DNA from: Nocardia brasiliensis IFM 10847 | GTDB taxonomy: Bacteria; Actinomycetota; Actinomycetes; Mycobacteriales; Mycobacteriaceae | Assembly (NCBI RefSeq): GCF_000710915.1 | Contig: NZ_BAUA01000204.1 | Location: 1 to 64,000 of the forward strand | DNA length: 64,000 nt | Reading direction: 5' to 3' | In this document: in pieces, positions 28,883-36,215 of the stretch | How positions within the stretch are numbered: the first letter of the stretch is position 1 | Layout: every line of letters starts with the position of its first letter | Notes under the pieces: generated by a model | The model's input: only the letters and a program-made list of their open reading frames with translations | Told to the model about the DNA's origin: nothing | The model's database searches: none | Made by a program: the position numbers and the translations under genes

Positions 28883-28990
28883 GACTGGTCATGTATGGAC
28901 CGTCGCGCGCGGACCCGCCGTAGGCGGACTGGTCCATATGGACCAGTCGCGTTGGCCTGCCGTATGCGGACGTCCGTCCATGGACCGGCG
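28883..28990. repeat. three tandem 42-44-bp units with palindromic GTCCATATGGAC-type cores in a 441-bp gap
   Basis: Three units start at 28883, 28927 and 28969. The second opens with a perfect 22-bp palindrome (GACTGGTCCAT and its complement, 28927-28948); the first (28883-28904) and third (core GTCCATGGAC, 28976-28985) are diverged copies. After each core follow GC-rich segments ending CGCCGTAGGCG, TGCCGTATGCG and GCGCATGCG. The rest of the gap 28861-29301 shows no credible gene. Confidence 0.75.
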
Positions 28991-29301
28991 CATGCGGATC
29001 GGCCGCGCGGCCAGTGCGCGGCTGGGAACGCGAAGTCCGCGGCGGGCCGCGCAGACTTCCCGAGTGCTGACCTCGTGCGTCGCGGGCTCCGCCGCTGCCG
29101 GGATGCGGGGCAGGTTCGCCAGATCGGTCGCGACCGACCCGTGGGAGTGGTTGCGCCGCATGGCCATCGGTGTCTCGGCCGGGGCTCGGCGGCGGAACTC
29201 GACCCCTACGGTGGGCGCGCCGGACTGCGCCGCGGTCGCTCACCTGCTGCGGGTTCCATTCGTCCAATAGTGGTGGTGCAGGGGTGGGGCATACTCGAGG
29301 T

Positions 29302-29646
29302 ATGGCTCTGACCTGGGAAGATGTGGTGGCGGTGGCGACCGAGCTGCCCGGTGTCCAGGAATCGACGTGGTGGCGCAGCCCGGCGTTGAAGGTCGGCGGG
29401 AAAGGGTTCGGCAGGTTGCGGGTGGAGGCGGAGGGCGGGTTGGTGCTCGCCTGTGATCTCGCCGAGAAGGAGGCGCTGCTCGCGTCGGGCGATCCGGCGT
29501 TCTTCACCACACCGCACTACGACGGCCACCCCTACATCCTGATCGACCTCGAACACATCGATCGGGACCACCTGCGCGAACTGCTGGACGACGCATGGTG
29601 GCGTACCGCCCCACCGAAGCTCCGCAAACAACGCCAACCGGAATGA
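29302..29646 (+). CDS. MmcQ/YjbR family protein
   Basis: A 114-residue cytosolic protein with the CyaY-like fold of the MmcQ/YjbR family: WEDVVAVATELPGVQESTWW...PALKVGGKGFGRLR and the C-terminal HYDGHPYILIDLEHIDRDHLRELLDDAWWRTAPPKL. Members are often called DNA-binding on structural grounds, but their role is unknown. The gene converges on sigF; the stops are one base apart. Confidence 0.85.
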   Translation: MALTWEDVVAVATELPGVQESTWWRSPALKVGGKGFGRLRVEAEGGLVLACDLAEKEALLASGDPAFFTTPHYDGHPYILIDLEHIDRDHLRELLDDAWWRTAPPKLRKQRQPE

Positions 29647-29647
29647 A

Positions 29648-30550
29648 CTACTCCCGGCTGGTCTGTTCCCGCAGCCGGGCAAGGGTTTTCGCGAGGATGC
29701 GGGAGACGTGCATCTGCGAGATCCCCATCTGCTGCGCGATCTGCGTCTGCGTCATCGACTCGAAGAACCGCATGGTGAGAATCCGGCGTTCCCGTTCGGG
29801 CAGCCCGGCCAGCAGTGGACGGATCGCGACGTACTCTTCGACCCGGTCGAACTGGGTTTCTTCCTCGCCGAGGGTGTCGAGCAGCGAAGCGTCGGTGTCG
29901 CGGCCGAGGGTGGCCGCGTCGATGGAACTCGGCTGGTAGGCGTTGCCCGCGATGACGGCCTGGGTCACCTCGTCCGGGTCCACGTCGAGTTCGGCCGCGA
30001 TCTCCTTCGCCGTCGGTGAGCGACCGAGCCGCTGCGACAGCGCGTCGATCGCGGCGCCGATGCGCAGGTGAGTTTCCTTGACCCGCCGCGGGACTCGCAT
30101 CGCCCAGGTGTTGTCCCGGAAGTAGCGGCGCACCTCGCCCATGATGGTCGGCACCGCGAAGGACAGGAAATTGGAGCCGCGTTCGATATCGAAGCGGTCC
30201 ACCGCGTGCACCAACCCGACCCGTGCCACCTGGGTGAGATCGTCGAACGGTTCACCGCGCCCGCTGAATTTGCGCGCGATGTGATCGGCGAGCGGAATGC
30301 ACCGGCTGATCAGCTCGGCGCGGATCGCCGCATGCCGTGCGGTGCCCGCCGTGCTCGCGCCCAACTGCTGGAACAGCAAGCCGACATCGTCGTAACCCGC
30401 CACGGTGCTTGCGGTTTCGAGGGTTTCGCTGTCCTCGGCGGCGTCTTCCTCGCTGATCTTTTCGGCCTCGGCGGCGGTGGTTTCGGAATCGTCGGTGGCG
30501 GTTTCGGCGTCATCTCGTTCCGAGTCGAACACGGTGTCCTCGTCCGCCAC
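29648..30550 (-). CDS. sigF: SigF/SigB-type RNA polymerase sigma factor
   Basis: A group 3 sigma factor of 300 residues. Region 2 is clear (RKFSGRGEPFDDLTQVARVGLVHAVDRFDIERGSNFLSFAVPTIMGEVRRYFRDNTW), followed by region 3 (SQRLGRSPTAKEIAAELDVD) and region 4 with its HTH (LPERERRILTMRFFESMTQTQIAQQMGISQMHVSRILAKTLARLR). The first 50 residues are an acidic extension not seen in shorter SigF proteins. Its GTG start overlaps the stop of the anti-sigma gene (TAGTG), so it is translated only after rsbW. It would direct stress or developmental genes when freed from RsbW. Confidence 0.9.
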   Translation of the reverse strand: MADEDTVFDSERDDAETATDDSETTAAEAEKISEEDAAEDSETLETASTVAGYDDVGLLFQQLGASTAGTARHAAIRAELISRCIPLADHIARKFSGRGEPFDDLTQVARVGLVHAVDRFDIERGSNFLSFAVPTIMGEVRRYFRDNTWAMRVPRRVKETHLRIGAAIDALSQRLGRSPTAKEIAAELDVDPDEVTQAVIAGNAYQPSSIDAATLGRDTDASLLDTLGEEETQFDRVEEYVAIRPLLAGLPERERRILTMRFFESMTQTQIAQQMGISQMHVSRILAKTLARLREQTSRE

Positions 30551-30972
30551 TACGCTTTCCCCCGGACCCGACGGAACTCGACCGTCGTCGGATATCCGGA
30601 TACTGCGGAGTCGAATGAATCCTGAGTGGCCTGGACCTCATCGGTCAGGGTGCGCAGCACATGCCAGCCGAAACTGCGTTGATCGGGTAGGCCCTCCTTG
30701 TCGGCGATGCCGCTCACCTTGACCAGCAATTCGGTCTCGCCGACGGTGAAACGGCAGTGCAGGCTCGTCCCCGGACCCGCGACCGCGATGAGGGTGGAGC
30801 AGACCTCGTCGACCGCGAGCCGGATATCGGCCACCTCGTCCAATGTGAAATCGCTTAGTAGGACCAGAGTTTCGGCGAGCCCACGAACGATGGGCAGCTG
30901 CGTGACCGATGCGGCCACCCGAATCTCCACCGGGGTGCTGTAGAGCCCCTGTTCCGCCGAAATGTTGATCAC
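30550..30972 (-). CDS. rsbW: RsbW/UsfX-type anti-sigma factor
   Basis: A 140-residue HATPase-type anti-sigma factor. The kinase-like N box is visible as DEVADIRLAVDEVCSTLI and the later SFGWHVLRTLTDEVQ resembles the mycobacterial UsfX segment. Such proteins bind and silence SigF until an anti-anti-sigma factor intervenes; no RsbV gene is adjacent. The GTG at 30972 is chosen because a SigF-type promoter ends ten bases upstream, which excludes longer starts. It forms an operon with sigF through overlapping stop and start codons. Confidence 0.85.
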   Translation of the reverse strand: MINISAEQGLYSTPVEIRVAASVTQLPIVRGLAETLVLLSDFTLDEVADIRLAVDEVCSTLIAVAGPGTSLHCRFTVGETELLVKVSGIADKEGLPDQRSFGWHVLRTLTDEVQATQDSFDSAVSGYPTTVEFRRVRGKA

Positions 30973-30982
30973 CCTATGCAGG

Positions 30983-31007
30983 CTACCCACTCCCGCGCTG
31001 GGCAACC
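30983..31007 (-). promoter_or_regulatory. SigF-type autoregulatory promoter of rsbW-sigF
   Basis: On the minus strand, GGTT (31004-31007) is followed by exactly 15 bases and GGGTAG (30983-30988), close to the SigF consensus GGNTT-N15/16-GGGTAT of mycobacteria. The -10 element ends ten bases before the rsbW GTG. The arrangement implies that SigF transcribes its own operon. Confidence 0.7.
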
Positions 31008-31032
31008 CCCAGTACCGATAGACTGCGGCGTT

Positions 31033-31719
31033 GTGTCCACCCCGACTTACGCGCGCCCGGCCGTCCCGATGATCGCCCCGTCCATCCTGTCCGCCGATTT
31101 CGCGCATCTCGCGGATGAGGCCCGAGCCGTCGAGGGCGCCGACTGGCTGCACGTCGACGTGATGGACGCGCACTTCGTCCCGAACCTGACCCTGGGCCTA
31201 CCGGTGGTGGAAAGCCTGTTGAAGGCCACCGACATCCCGCTCGACTGCCACTTGATGATCGAGGACCCGGGCCGCTGGGCGCCCCCGTACGCCGAGGCGG
31301 GCGCCTACAACGTGACCTTCCACGCCGAAGCGACCGATGACCCCATCGCGGTGGCCCGGGACATCCGTGCGGCCGGCGCCAAGGCCGGGCTCTCGGTGAA
31401 GCCGAACACGCCGATCGAGCCGTACCTGGAGATTCTGCGCGAGTTCGACACACTGCTGGTGATGAGCGTGGAGCCCGGTTTCGGCGGCCAATCGTTCATC
31501 GCCGACGTCCTCGACAAGGCGCGCACCGTCCGCCGCCTGGTCGACGCCGGCGAGCTGCGCCTGCTGGTCGAAATCGATGGCGGCATCAACGCCAACACCA
31601 TCGAAGCGGCGGCGGAAGCGGGCATCGACTGCTTCGTCGCCGGGTCCGCGGTCTACAACACCGCCGACCCCGCAGCCACCGTCCAGGCCCTCCGCAAACA
31701 GGCTGCCGCCCACCGCTGA
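31033..31719 (+). CDS. rpe: ribulose-phosphate 3-epimerase
   Basis: Interconverts ribulose 5-phosphate and xylulose 5-phosphate. TIM-barrel landmarks: IAPSILSADFAHL, HVDVMDAHFVPN (metal ligands His and Asp), DCHLMI, FHAEAT, MSVEPGFGGQ and EIDGGI. The GTG at 31033 gives 228 residues, matching mycobacterial Rpe; TAGACT (31019-31024) eight bases upstream would give a near-leaderless mRNA. It is divergent from rsbW-sigF with a 60-bp shared promoter region. A 19-bp tandem repeat array begins at its stop codon. Confidence 0.94.
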   Translation: MSTPTYARPAVPMIAPSILSADFAHLADEARAVEGADWLHVDVMDAHFVPNLTLGLPVVESLLKATDIPLDCHLMIEDPGRWAPPYAEAGAYNVTFHAEATDDPIAVARDIRAAGAKAGLSVKPNTPIEPYLEILREFDTLLVMSVEPGFGGQSFIADVLDKARTVRRLVDAGELRLLVEIDGGINANTIEAAAEAGIDCFVAGSAVYNTADPAATVQALRKQAAAHR

Positions 31720-31914
31720 GCAGACTGTCGCTGGCTGAACGGGCTGTCGCGGGGTGAACGGGCTGTCGCGGGGTGAACGGGCTGTCGCGGGGTGAACGGG
31801 CTGTCGTGCGCTGAGCGGGCTGTCGCGGGCTGAACGGACTGTCGTGCGTCGATCGAGCTGCCGCGGGCTGAACGGGCTGGGCGGGCTGTCGCGGGCTGAG
31901 CGGGCTGTCGCATA
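31716..31914. repeat. 19-bp tandem repeat array beginning at the rpe stop codon
   Basis: Ten head-to-tail copies of a 19-bp unit, consensus CTGAACGGGCTGTCGCGGG. Eight are exact in length (31716-31867), the ninth carries a 9-bp internal duplication (31868-31895) and the tenth ends about 31914. The first unit includes the rpe stop TGA. The period is not a multiple of three, and no gene covers it. Confidence 0.9.
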
Positions 31915-32088
31915 CCGCTGGAGCCAGCTGCTGCCTTCCGTTGTCCCGGCTGCCGGTGACTGCCGGAGCGGGGAGCCCGCCTATTGCTGGGACCGGGTGC
32001 GGCTTCCCTCCGGGATCGGTGCGGCGCACCGCTGTCACACGCTGCTGCCACCTGAAAGGGGCGCCGTCCGCGGAACACCTGGACAGTT

Positions 32089-32149
32089 GATCACCAGGTA
32101 ATCCTGGCGGCGCCCTCTCGGCCGGTGCCGCCACCATTACCTGGTGATC
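32089..32149. repeat. 61-bp inverted repeat (long hairpin)
   Basis: Arms 32089-32111 and 32127-32149 pair over 23 positions with one 2-base mismatch (CC opposite CC); the outer 14 bp, GATCACCAGGTAAT, and the inner 7 bp, TGGCGGC, are perfect. The loop is 15 bases. No T tract follows, so it is not a standard terminator. It lies in the rpe downstream gap between two tandem arrays. Confidence 0.85.
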
Positions 32150-32226
32150 GCCTGCCCCACCTCTCGTGGGTCCTGGCGACCTCAGGTTCAGCCTCTCGAA
32201 CGTGCGAGGCGCCTGCCTGAGCTTGC

Positions 32227-32435
32227 GTCAGCCGTCCGGAACTTGTGTCAGCCGTGCTGAACTTGCGTCGGGCCGCGCCCAGTTTTCATCGCGCCGTCTC
32301 TGGACTCCCGTCGGGCCGTCTTGTACTGCGGTCGGGCCGCCTTGTACTCCCGTCGGGCCGTCCTGAACCCCCGTCGGGCCGTCCTGAGCTCACACGTGGG
32401 CGTCCCGAAGTCGTATCGCGCCGTCCGGAACTCGC
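32227..32435. repeat. 21-bp degenerate tandem repeat array
   Basis: Ten consecutive units of 20-22 bp, consensus near GTCGGGCCGTCCTGAACTCCC, begin at 32227, 32247, 32267, 32288, 32310, 32331, 32352, 32373, 32394 and 32415. The array ends about ten bases from the stop of the convergent gene at 32445. It shares the words GGGC(C/T)GTC and CTGAAC with the 19-bp array after rpe, suggesting a common origin. Apart from these arrays and the hairpin, 31720-32444 holds no gene I can support. Confidence 0.8.
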
Positions 32436-32444
32436 GTCCAACCC

Positions 32445-32915
32445 TCAGAGGGCGTTGTTCTTTCGCGTGCCCATCTCGCGGGTCGCTTCGATCACCGCGG
32501 TGAGGGGTGGGCGGGTGGTGGCTGGTTCGGGTGGGCGGATCCAGGTGCGGTAGCCGGTGCGTTCGTCGTCGGGGGACGGCAGGACGACCTGGCTGCCGGT
32601 GCACGCGACGGTCGCGTACATCCGGAACAGTTCGGCGGAGACCGCCGCGGAAAGGGTGTCGGGGCGGTGTGGGCCGGTGAGGAAGGTCCAGCGCTTGGCG
32701 CGCGGATGATCGACGACCGGTCCGGCGATGTCGGCCTGTTCGAGCCGCTGCTGCACCCGCGCGCCGAGATCGGCGGGCATGGTGATGGCACCGTAGTGGG
32801 TGCCTATGTGCAGGAGAATGCGGCGCGAGGTGGGATCGATCGATGCGGGGAGGTGGAATTCGCGGCGATACTGCACGCAGCGAACCTCCAGCGTCGAGTC
32901 GAGAAATGTGGTCAC
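32445..32915 (-). CDS. conserved actinobacterial hypothetical protein (156 aa)
   Basis: A soluble 156-residue protein starting MTTFLDSTLEVRCVQYRREFHLPASIDPTSRRILLHIGTHYGAITMP in two parts, with RAKRWTFLTGP and LPSPDDERTGYRTWIRPPE later. I recall similar uncharacterised proteins across Streptomyces and Nocardia; they resemble the regulatory or capping part of primase-polymerase-like proteins only loosely, so no function is assigned. No signal peptide or membrane segment. It stands alone, with repeat arrays at its 3' side and a 600-bp gap at its 5' side. Confidence 0.7.
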   Translation of the reverse strand: MTTFLDSTLEVRCVQYRREFHLPASIDPTSRRILLHIGTHYGAITMPADLGARVQQRLEQADIAGPVVDHPRAKRWTFLTGPHRPDTLSAAVSAELFRMYATVACTGSQVVLPSPDDERTGYRTWIRPPEPATTRPPLTAVIEATREMGTRKNNAL

Positions 32916-33513
32916 GCCGCGCCCCCAACTGTGTCGAACTTGATTGGACCCACTGTGGTTTCTGACTTCCTCGAGTGGTGGACATCCCTGGGTCGAACTT
33001 CCTGAGGGGCCTGACCGGCGTCCCCAGGTCGAACCGTTCCGCGCTGAACTGGTCGGATTTGAAGTTGAACGGTAGGAATCAGCTACATAACAATATTGCG
33101 TCTATTTCGATCACGGCGCAAGGAAACGTTAAAAGTGTGTTGCCTGCGGGTATGAACCCGAATGGGCGCCGAACGGGTAGCTGGATCGCCTTCTTGCGGT
33201 ATCAAAAATGCGTTCGCGAATTAGCGTCGGGAAGAAGAATGCGACTTTTCCGTACGCATGAACGAAATTACCCGACAATTCGTTATCAAACCCCTGGTCG
33301 ACTGCGACTTGTCCGGCAGTCGGTCTGGTTCTCTCGGCGGTTGCCGGGAACGGGTTCGAGTCGCTCGGCGCTGAGCGCGAGCCGTACGGTCCGCGGGCGA
33401 ACCGTCGTCGACCGGCGAACTAAGCTGAGACAACCGGCAGCGACCGACGGGAATTCCTGCCGCGGCCGGGCTGTTCCGCAACCGGGGACCACAACGCGAC
33501 AGGGAGTCAGGGC
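32916..33513. other. 598-bp gap upstream of ribE with a lower-GC island
   Basis: No gene is supported. From about 33055 to 33300 the base composition drops visibly (runs such as ACATAACAATATTG and AAACGTTAAAAGTG), by eye close to half GC in a genome near 70 percent. I looked for the conserved FMN riboswitch elements ahead of ribE and did not find them. The region must contain the ribE promoter. Confidence 0.5.
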
Positions 33514-34137
33514 ATGTTCACAGGCATCGTCGAGGAGCTGGGCGAGATCGTCGCCACCGAGCGGTTGGCCGACGCCGCGCGGCTGACCATCCGAGGCGAG
33601 CTGGTGACCTCCGATGCCGGGCACGGTGATTCGATCGCCGTCAACGGCGTGTGCCTGACCGTGGTGGAGGTGGTCGGCGGCGACTCGTTCACCGTCGACG
33701 TGATGCAGGAGACGCTGAACCGGTCGAGCATCGGCAAGCTGGACACCGGATCGAAGGTCAACCTGGAACGCGCCGCCGCGCTGAACAGCAGGCTCGGCGG
33801 GCACCTGGTGCAGGGGCACGTCGACGGCACCGGCACCGTGCTCTCGCGCACGCCCTCGGACAACTGGGATGTCGTGCGGATCTCGCTGCCCGACTCGATC
33901 GCCCGCTACGTGGTGCAGAAGGGCTCGATCACCGTAGACGGCATCTCGCTCACCGTCTCCGGTCTCGGCGTCGCCGACGAGCCGGCCGACACCGACAGCA
34001 AGGACTGGTTCGAGGTCTCGCTGATCCCCACCACCCTTGCCCTGACGAATCTGGGCTTTGCCACCGTCGGCACGACGGTCAATCTGGAGGTGGATGTGAT
34101 CGCCAAGTATGTGGAGCGGTTGCAACAGCGAGGCTGA
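33514..34137 (+). CDS. ribE: riboflavin synthase
   Basis: Dismutates two 6,7-dimethyl-8-ribityllumazine molecules to riboflavin and a pyrimidine. It starts with the diagnostic MFTGIVEELG, and the two lumazine-binding barrels are visible as an internal repeat (GDSIAVNGVCLTV...NLERA and GSITVDGISLTV...NLEVDVIAKYVERL), giving the trimer-forming C-terminal helix. The length, 207 residues, is normal. GGGAG lies upstream of ATG 33514. It is the first visible rib gene here; ribD, usually just upstream in relatives, is absent. Confidence 0.95.
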   Translation: MFTGIVEELGEIVATERLADAARLTIRGELVTSDAGHGDSIAVNGVCLTVVEVVGGDSFTVDVMQETLNRSSIGKLDTGSKVNLERAAALNSRLGGHLVQGHVDGTGTVLSRTPSDNWDVVRISLPDSIARYVVQKGSITVDGISLTVSGLGVADEPADTDSKDWFEVSLIPTTLALTNLGFATVGTTVNLEVDVIAKYVERLQQRG

Positions 34138-34288
34138 ACGCGAAAACAACAGTGCGGCCGCGCACCGATCCGGACGCACCGTAGACGACCGCCACGCGCG
34201 AGGCAGGCGAAGGCGCAGCGCCGCAGGCGCTGCGAGTCGGACACAGTAGTGTGGGGGCGGACCTAATTCGAGATGGAGCACAACAGAC

Positions 34289-35533
34289 GTGACCAGGTTC
34301 GACACCATCGAGCGCGCAGTCGCCGACATCGCCGCCGGTAAGGCGGTCGTCGTCGTCGACGACGAGGACCGCGAGAACGAGGGCGACCTCATCTTCGCGG
34401 CGGAGAAGGCCACCCCGGAGTTGGTGGCCTTCATGATTCGCTACACCTCCGGTTACATCTGTGTGCCGTTGACGGGTGACGACTGCGACCGGCTCGGGCT
34501 GCCGCCGATGTACGCGATGAACCAGGACAAGCACGGCACCGCATACACGGTGGCGGTCGATGCCCGGGAGGGCATCACCACCGGTATCTCGGGCGCCGAC
34601 CGCGCGCACACCATGCGTCTGCTCGCCGCCGCCGACACCAAGGCCGATGACTTCACCCGCCCGGGGCACGTGGTGCCGCTGCGCGCGAAAGACGGTGGCG
34701 TGCTGCGCCGCCCCGGTCACACCGAGGCCGCGGTCGACCTGTCCCGGATGGCCGGACTGCGGCCCGCGGGCGTGATCTGCGAGATCGTCAGCCAGAAGGA
34801 TGAGGGCCACATGGCCCGCACCGAGGAGCTGCGGGTCTTCGCCGACGAGCACAACCTCGCGCTGATCTCCATCGCCGACATGATCGCCTGGCGACGTAAG
34901 CACGAAAAGCACGTGGTGCGGGTCGCCGAAGCGCGCATCCCGACCGCGCACGGCGAGTTCATGGCCGTCGGGTACCAGAGCATCTACGACGAGGTGGAGC
35001 ACGTCGCGCTGGTACGCGGCGATCTCGCCGACGGCGACGACGTGCTGGTCCGGGTGCACTCCGAATGCCTGACCGGCGACGTGTTCGGCTCGCTGCGCTG
35101 CGACTGCGGTCCGCAGCTGGACGCCGCGCTGGAGATGGTGGCCCAAGAAGGTCGCGGGGTGGTGCTGTACATGCGCGGTCACGAAGGTCGCGGCATCGGG
35201 CTGATGCACAAGCTGCAGGCCTACCAGTTGCAGGACTCCGGTCACGACACCGTCGACGCGAACCTGGAACTCGGGCTGCCCGCCGACGCCCGTGACTACG
35301 GCACGGGCGCGCAGATCCTGGTGGACCTGGGGATTCGCTCCATGCGACTACTCACCAACAACCCGGCCAAACGCGTCGGGTTGGACGGATACGGCCTGCG
35401 GATCACCGAGCGCGTGCCGATGCCGTTGCGCGCCAACGCCGAAAACCTGCACTACCTGCGAACCAAACGAGACCGCATGGGCCACGACCTGATCGGGCTG
35501 GACGACATCGATCTGGGCGAAACCGCCCGCTGA
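34289..35533 (+). CDS. ribBA: bifunctional 3,4-dihydroxy-2-butanone-4-phosphate synthase / GTP cyclohydrolase II
   Basis: Supplies both starting branches of riboflavin synthesis. Residues 1-205 form the RibB domain (VVVVDDEDRENEGDLIFAAE acidic loop; DRAHTM; GHVVPLRA; GHTEAAVDL). Residues 206-414 form RibA with the zinc cysteines in HSECLTGDVFGSLRCDCGPQL and the GTP-binding RGHEGRGIGL. Both sets of motifs are intact in the 414-residue fusion. The 151-bp gap from ribE contains a 9-bp stem hairpin (34214-34234) without a T tract, so read-through is plausible. GTG start at 34289. Confidence 0.95.
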   Translation: MTRFDTIERAVADIAAGKAVVVVDDEDRENEGDLIFAAEKATPELVAFMIRYTSGYICVPLTGDDCDRLGLPPMYAMNQDKHGTAYTVAVDAREGITTGISGADRAHTMRLLAAADTKADDFTRPGHVVPLRAKDGGVLRRPGHTEAAVDLSRMAGLRPAGVICEIVSQKDEGHMARTEELRVFADEHNLALISIADMIAWRRKHEKHVVRVAEARIPTAHGEFMAVGYQSIYDEVEHVALVRGDLADGDDVLVRVHSECLTGDVFGSLRCDCGPQLDAALEMVAQEGRGVVLYMRGHEGRGIGLMHKLQAYQLQDSGHDTVDANLELGLPADARDYGTGAQILVDLGIRSMRLLTNNPAKRVGLDGYGLRITERVPMPLRANAENLHYLRTKRDRMGHDLIGLDDIDLGETAR

Positions 35534-35554
35534 CCCACGGAAAGGCCACTATCG

Positions 35555-36034
35555 ATGAGCGGTACCGGCGTACCGACTTTCGCGCTCGCGGATGCCAAGG
35601 ATCTCAAGCTGGGCATCGTCGCGTCGCGCTGGCACACCACGATCTGCGACACCCTGGTGGCGAATGCCGAACAGGTCGCCAAAGAAGCCGGCGTGGTGCA
35701 CGTGACGGTGGTGCGATGCGCGGGCGCGATGGAGCTGCCGGTGGTGGCGCAGGAGCTGGCCCGCACGCATGACGCGGTGGTCGCGCTCGGCGTCGTGATC
35801 CGGGGCGGGACACCGCATTTCGAGTACGTGTGCGATGCGGTGACAGCCGGGCTCACCCGGGTGTCGCTGGACGCGGGCACTCCCGTCGCGAACGGTGTGC
35901 TCACCACCAACAACGAAGAACAGGCGCTCGACCGCGCCGGGCTCCCCGGTTCCGCCGAGAACAAGGGCGAACAAGCGTGCGCCGCGGCCCTCGACGCCGC
36001 CCTCACCCTGCGCGCCCTGCGCCAGTCGGCATAA
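35555..36034 (+). CDS. ribH: 6,7-dimethyl-8-ribityllumazine synthase
   Basis: Condenses the RibA/RibD pathway product with dihydroxybutanone phosphate. The 159-residue protein shows the lumazine synthase signatures ASRWHTTIC, VRCAGAMELPV, ALGVVIRGGTPHFEYV (active-site His) and NGVLTTNNEEQALDRAG. The ATG follows ribBA by 21 bases with GGAAAGG as ribosome-binding site. A five-copy 9-bp repeat begins one base after the stop codon. Confidence 0.95.
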   Translation: MSGTGVPTFALADAKDLKLGIVASRWHTTICDTLVANAEQVAKEAGVVHVTVVRCAGAMELPVVAQELARTHDAVVALGVVIRGGTPHFEYVCDAVTAGLTRVSLDAGTPVANGVLTTNNEEQALDRAGLPGSAENKGEQACAAALDAALTLRALRQSA

Positions 36035-36035
36035 T

Positions 36036-36080
36036 GCGCTCGGTGCGCTCGGTGCGCTCGGTGCGCTCGGTGCGCTCGGT
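36036..36080. repeat. five perfect tandem copies of GCGCTCGGT after the ribH stop
   Basis: GCGCTCGGT occurs five times without a mismatch from 36036 to 36080, starting two bases after the ribH TAA. A perfect short array of this kind is prone to copy-number change. It lies in the 181-bp gap before the PH-domain gene. Confidence 0.95.
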
Positions 36081-36215
36081 GCGACGGGATCGCGTTAGCT
36101 GTCGTCGACCTGGGTCGTCGAGGCGGGGGCGGCGTGATTCGATGTCCTCCACGGCGATTCGCTCGTCCTTTGTCGGCCGTGAGCGGTCGGCTCTAGTGCA
36201 GGAGAGTAGGTAGCG

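Noticed and set aside
32248..32985. Minus-strand frame with a seven-residue repeated C-terminus
   Set aside because: The repetition is only the 21-bp DNA array read in one frame; the real gene is in a different frame and stops at 32445 before the array.
33300..33513. FMN riboswitch upstream of ribE
   Set aside because: The conserved FMN aptamer strings are not present; only generic GC-rich stems occur.
32975..33586. 203-codon frame across the low-GC island into ribE
   Set aside because: It overlaps the ribE start in another frame and has no conserved domain, and the ribE N-terminus is unambiguous.
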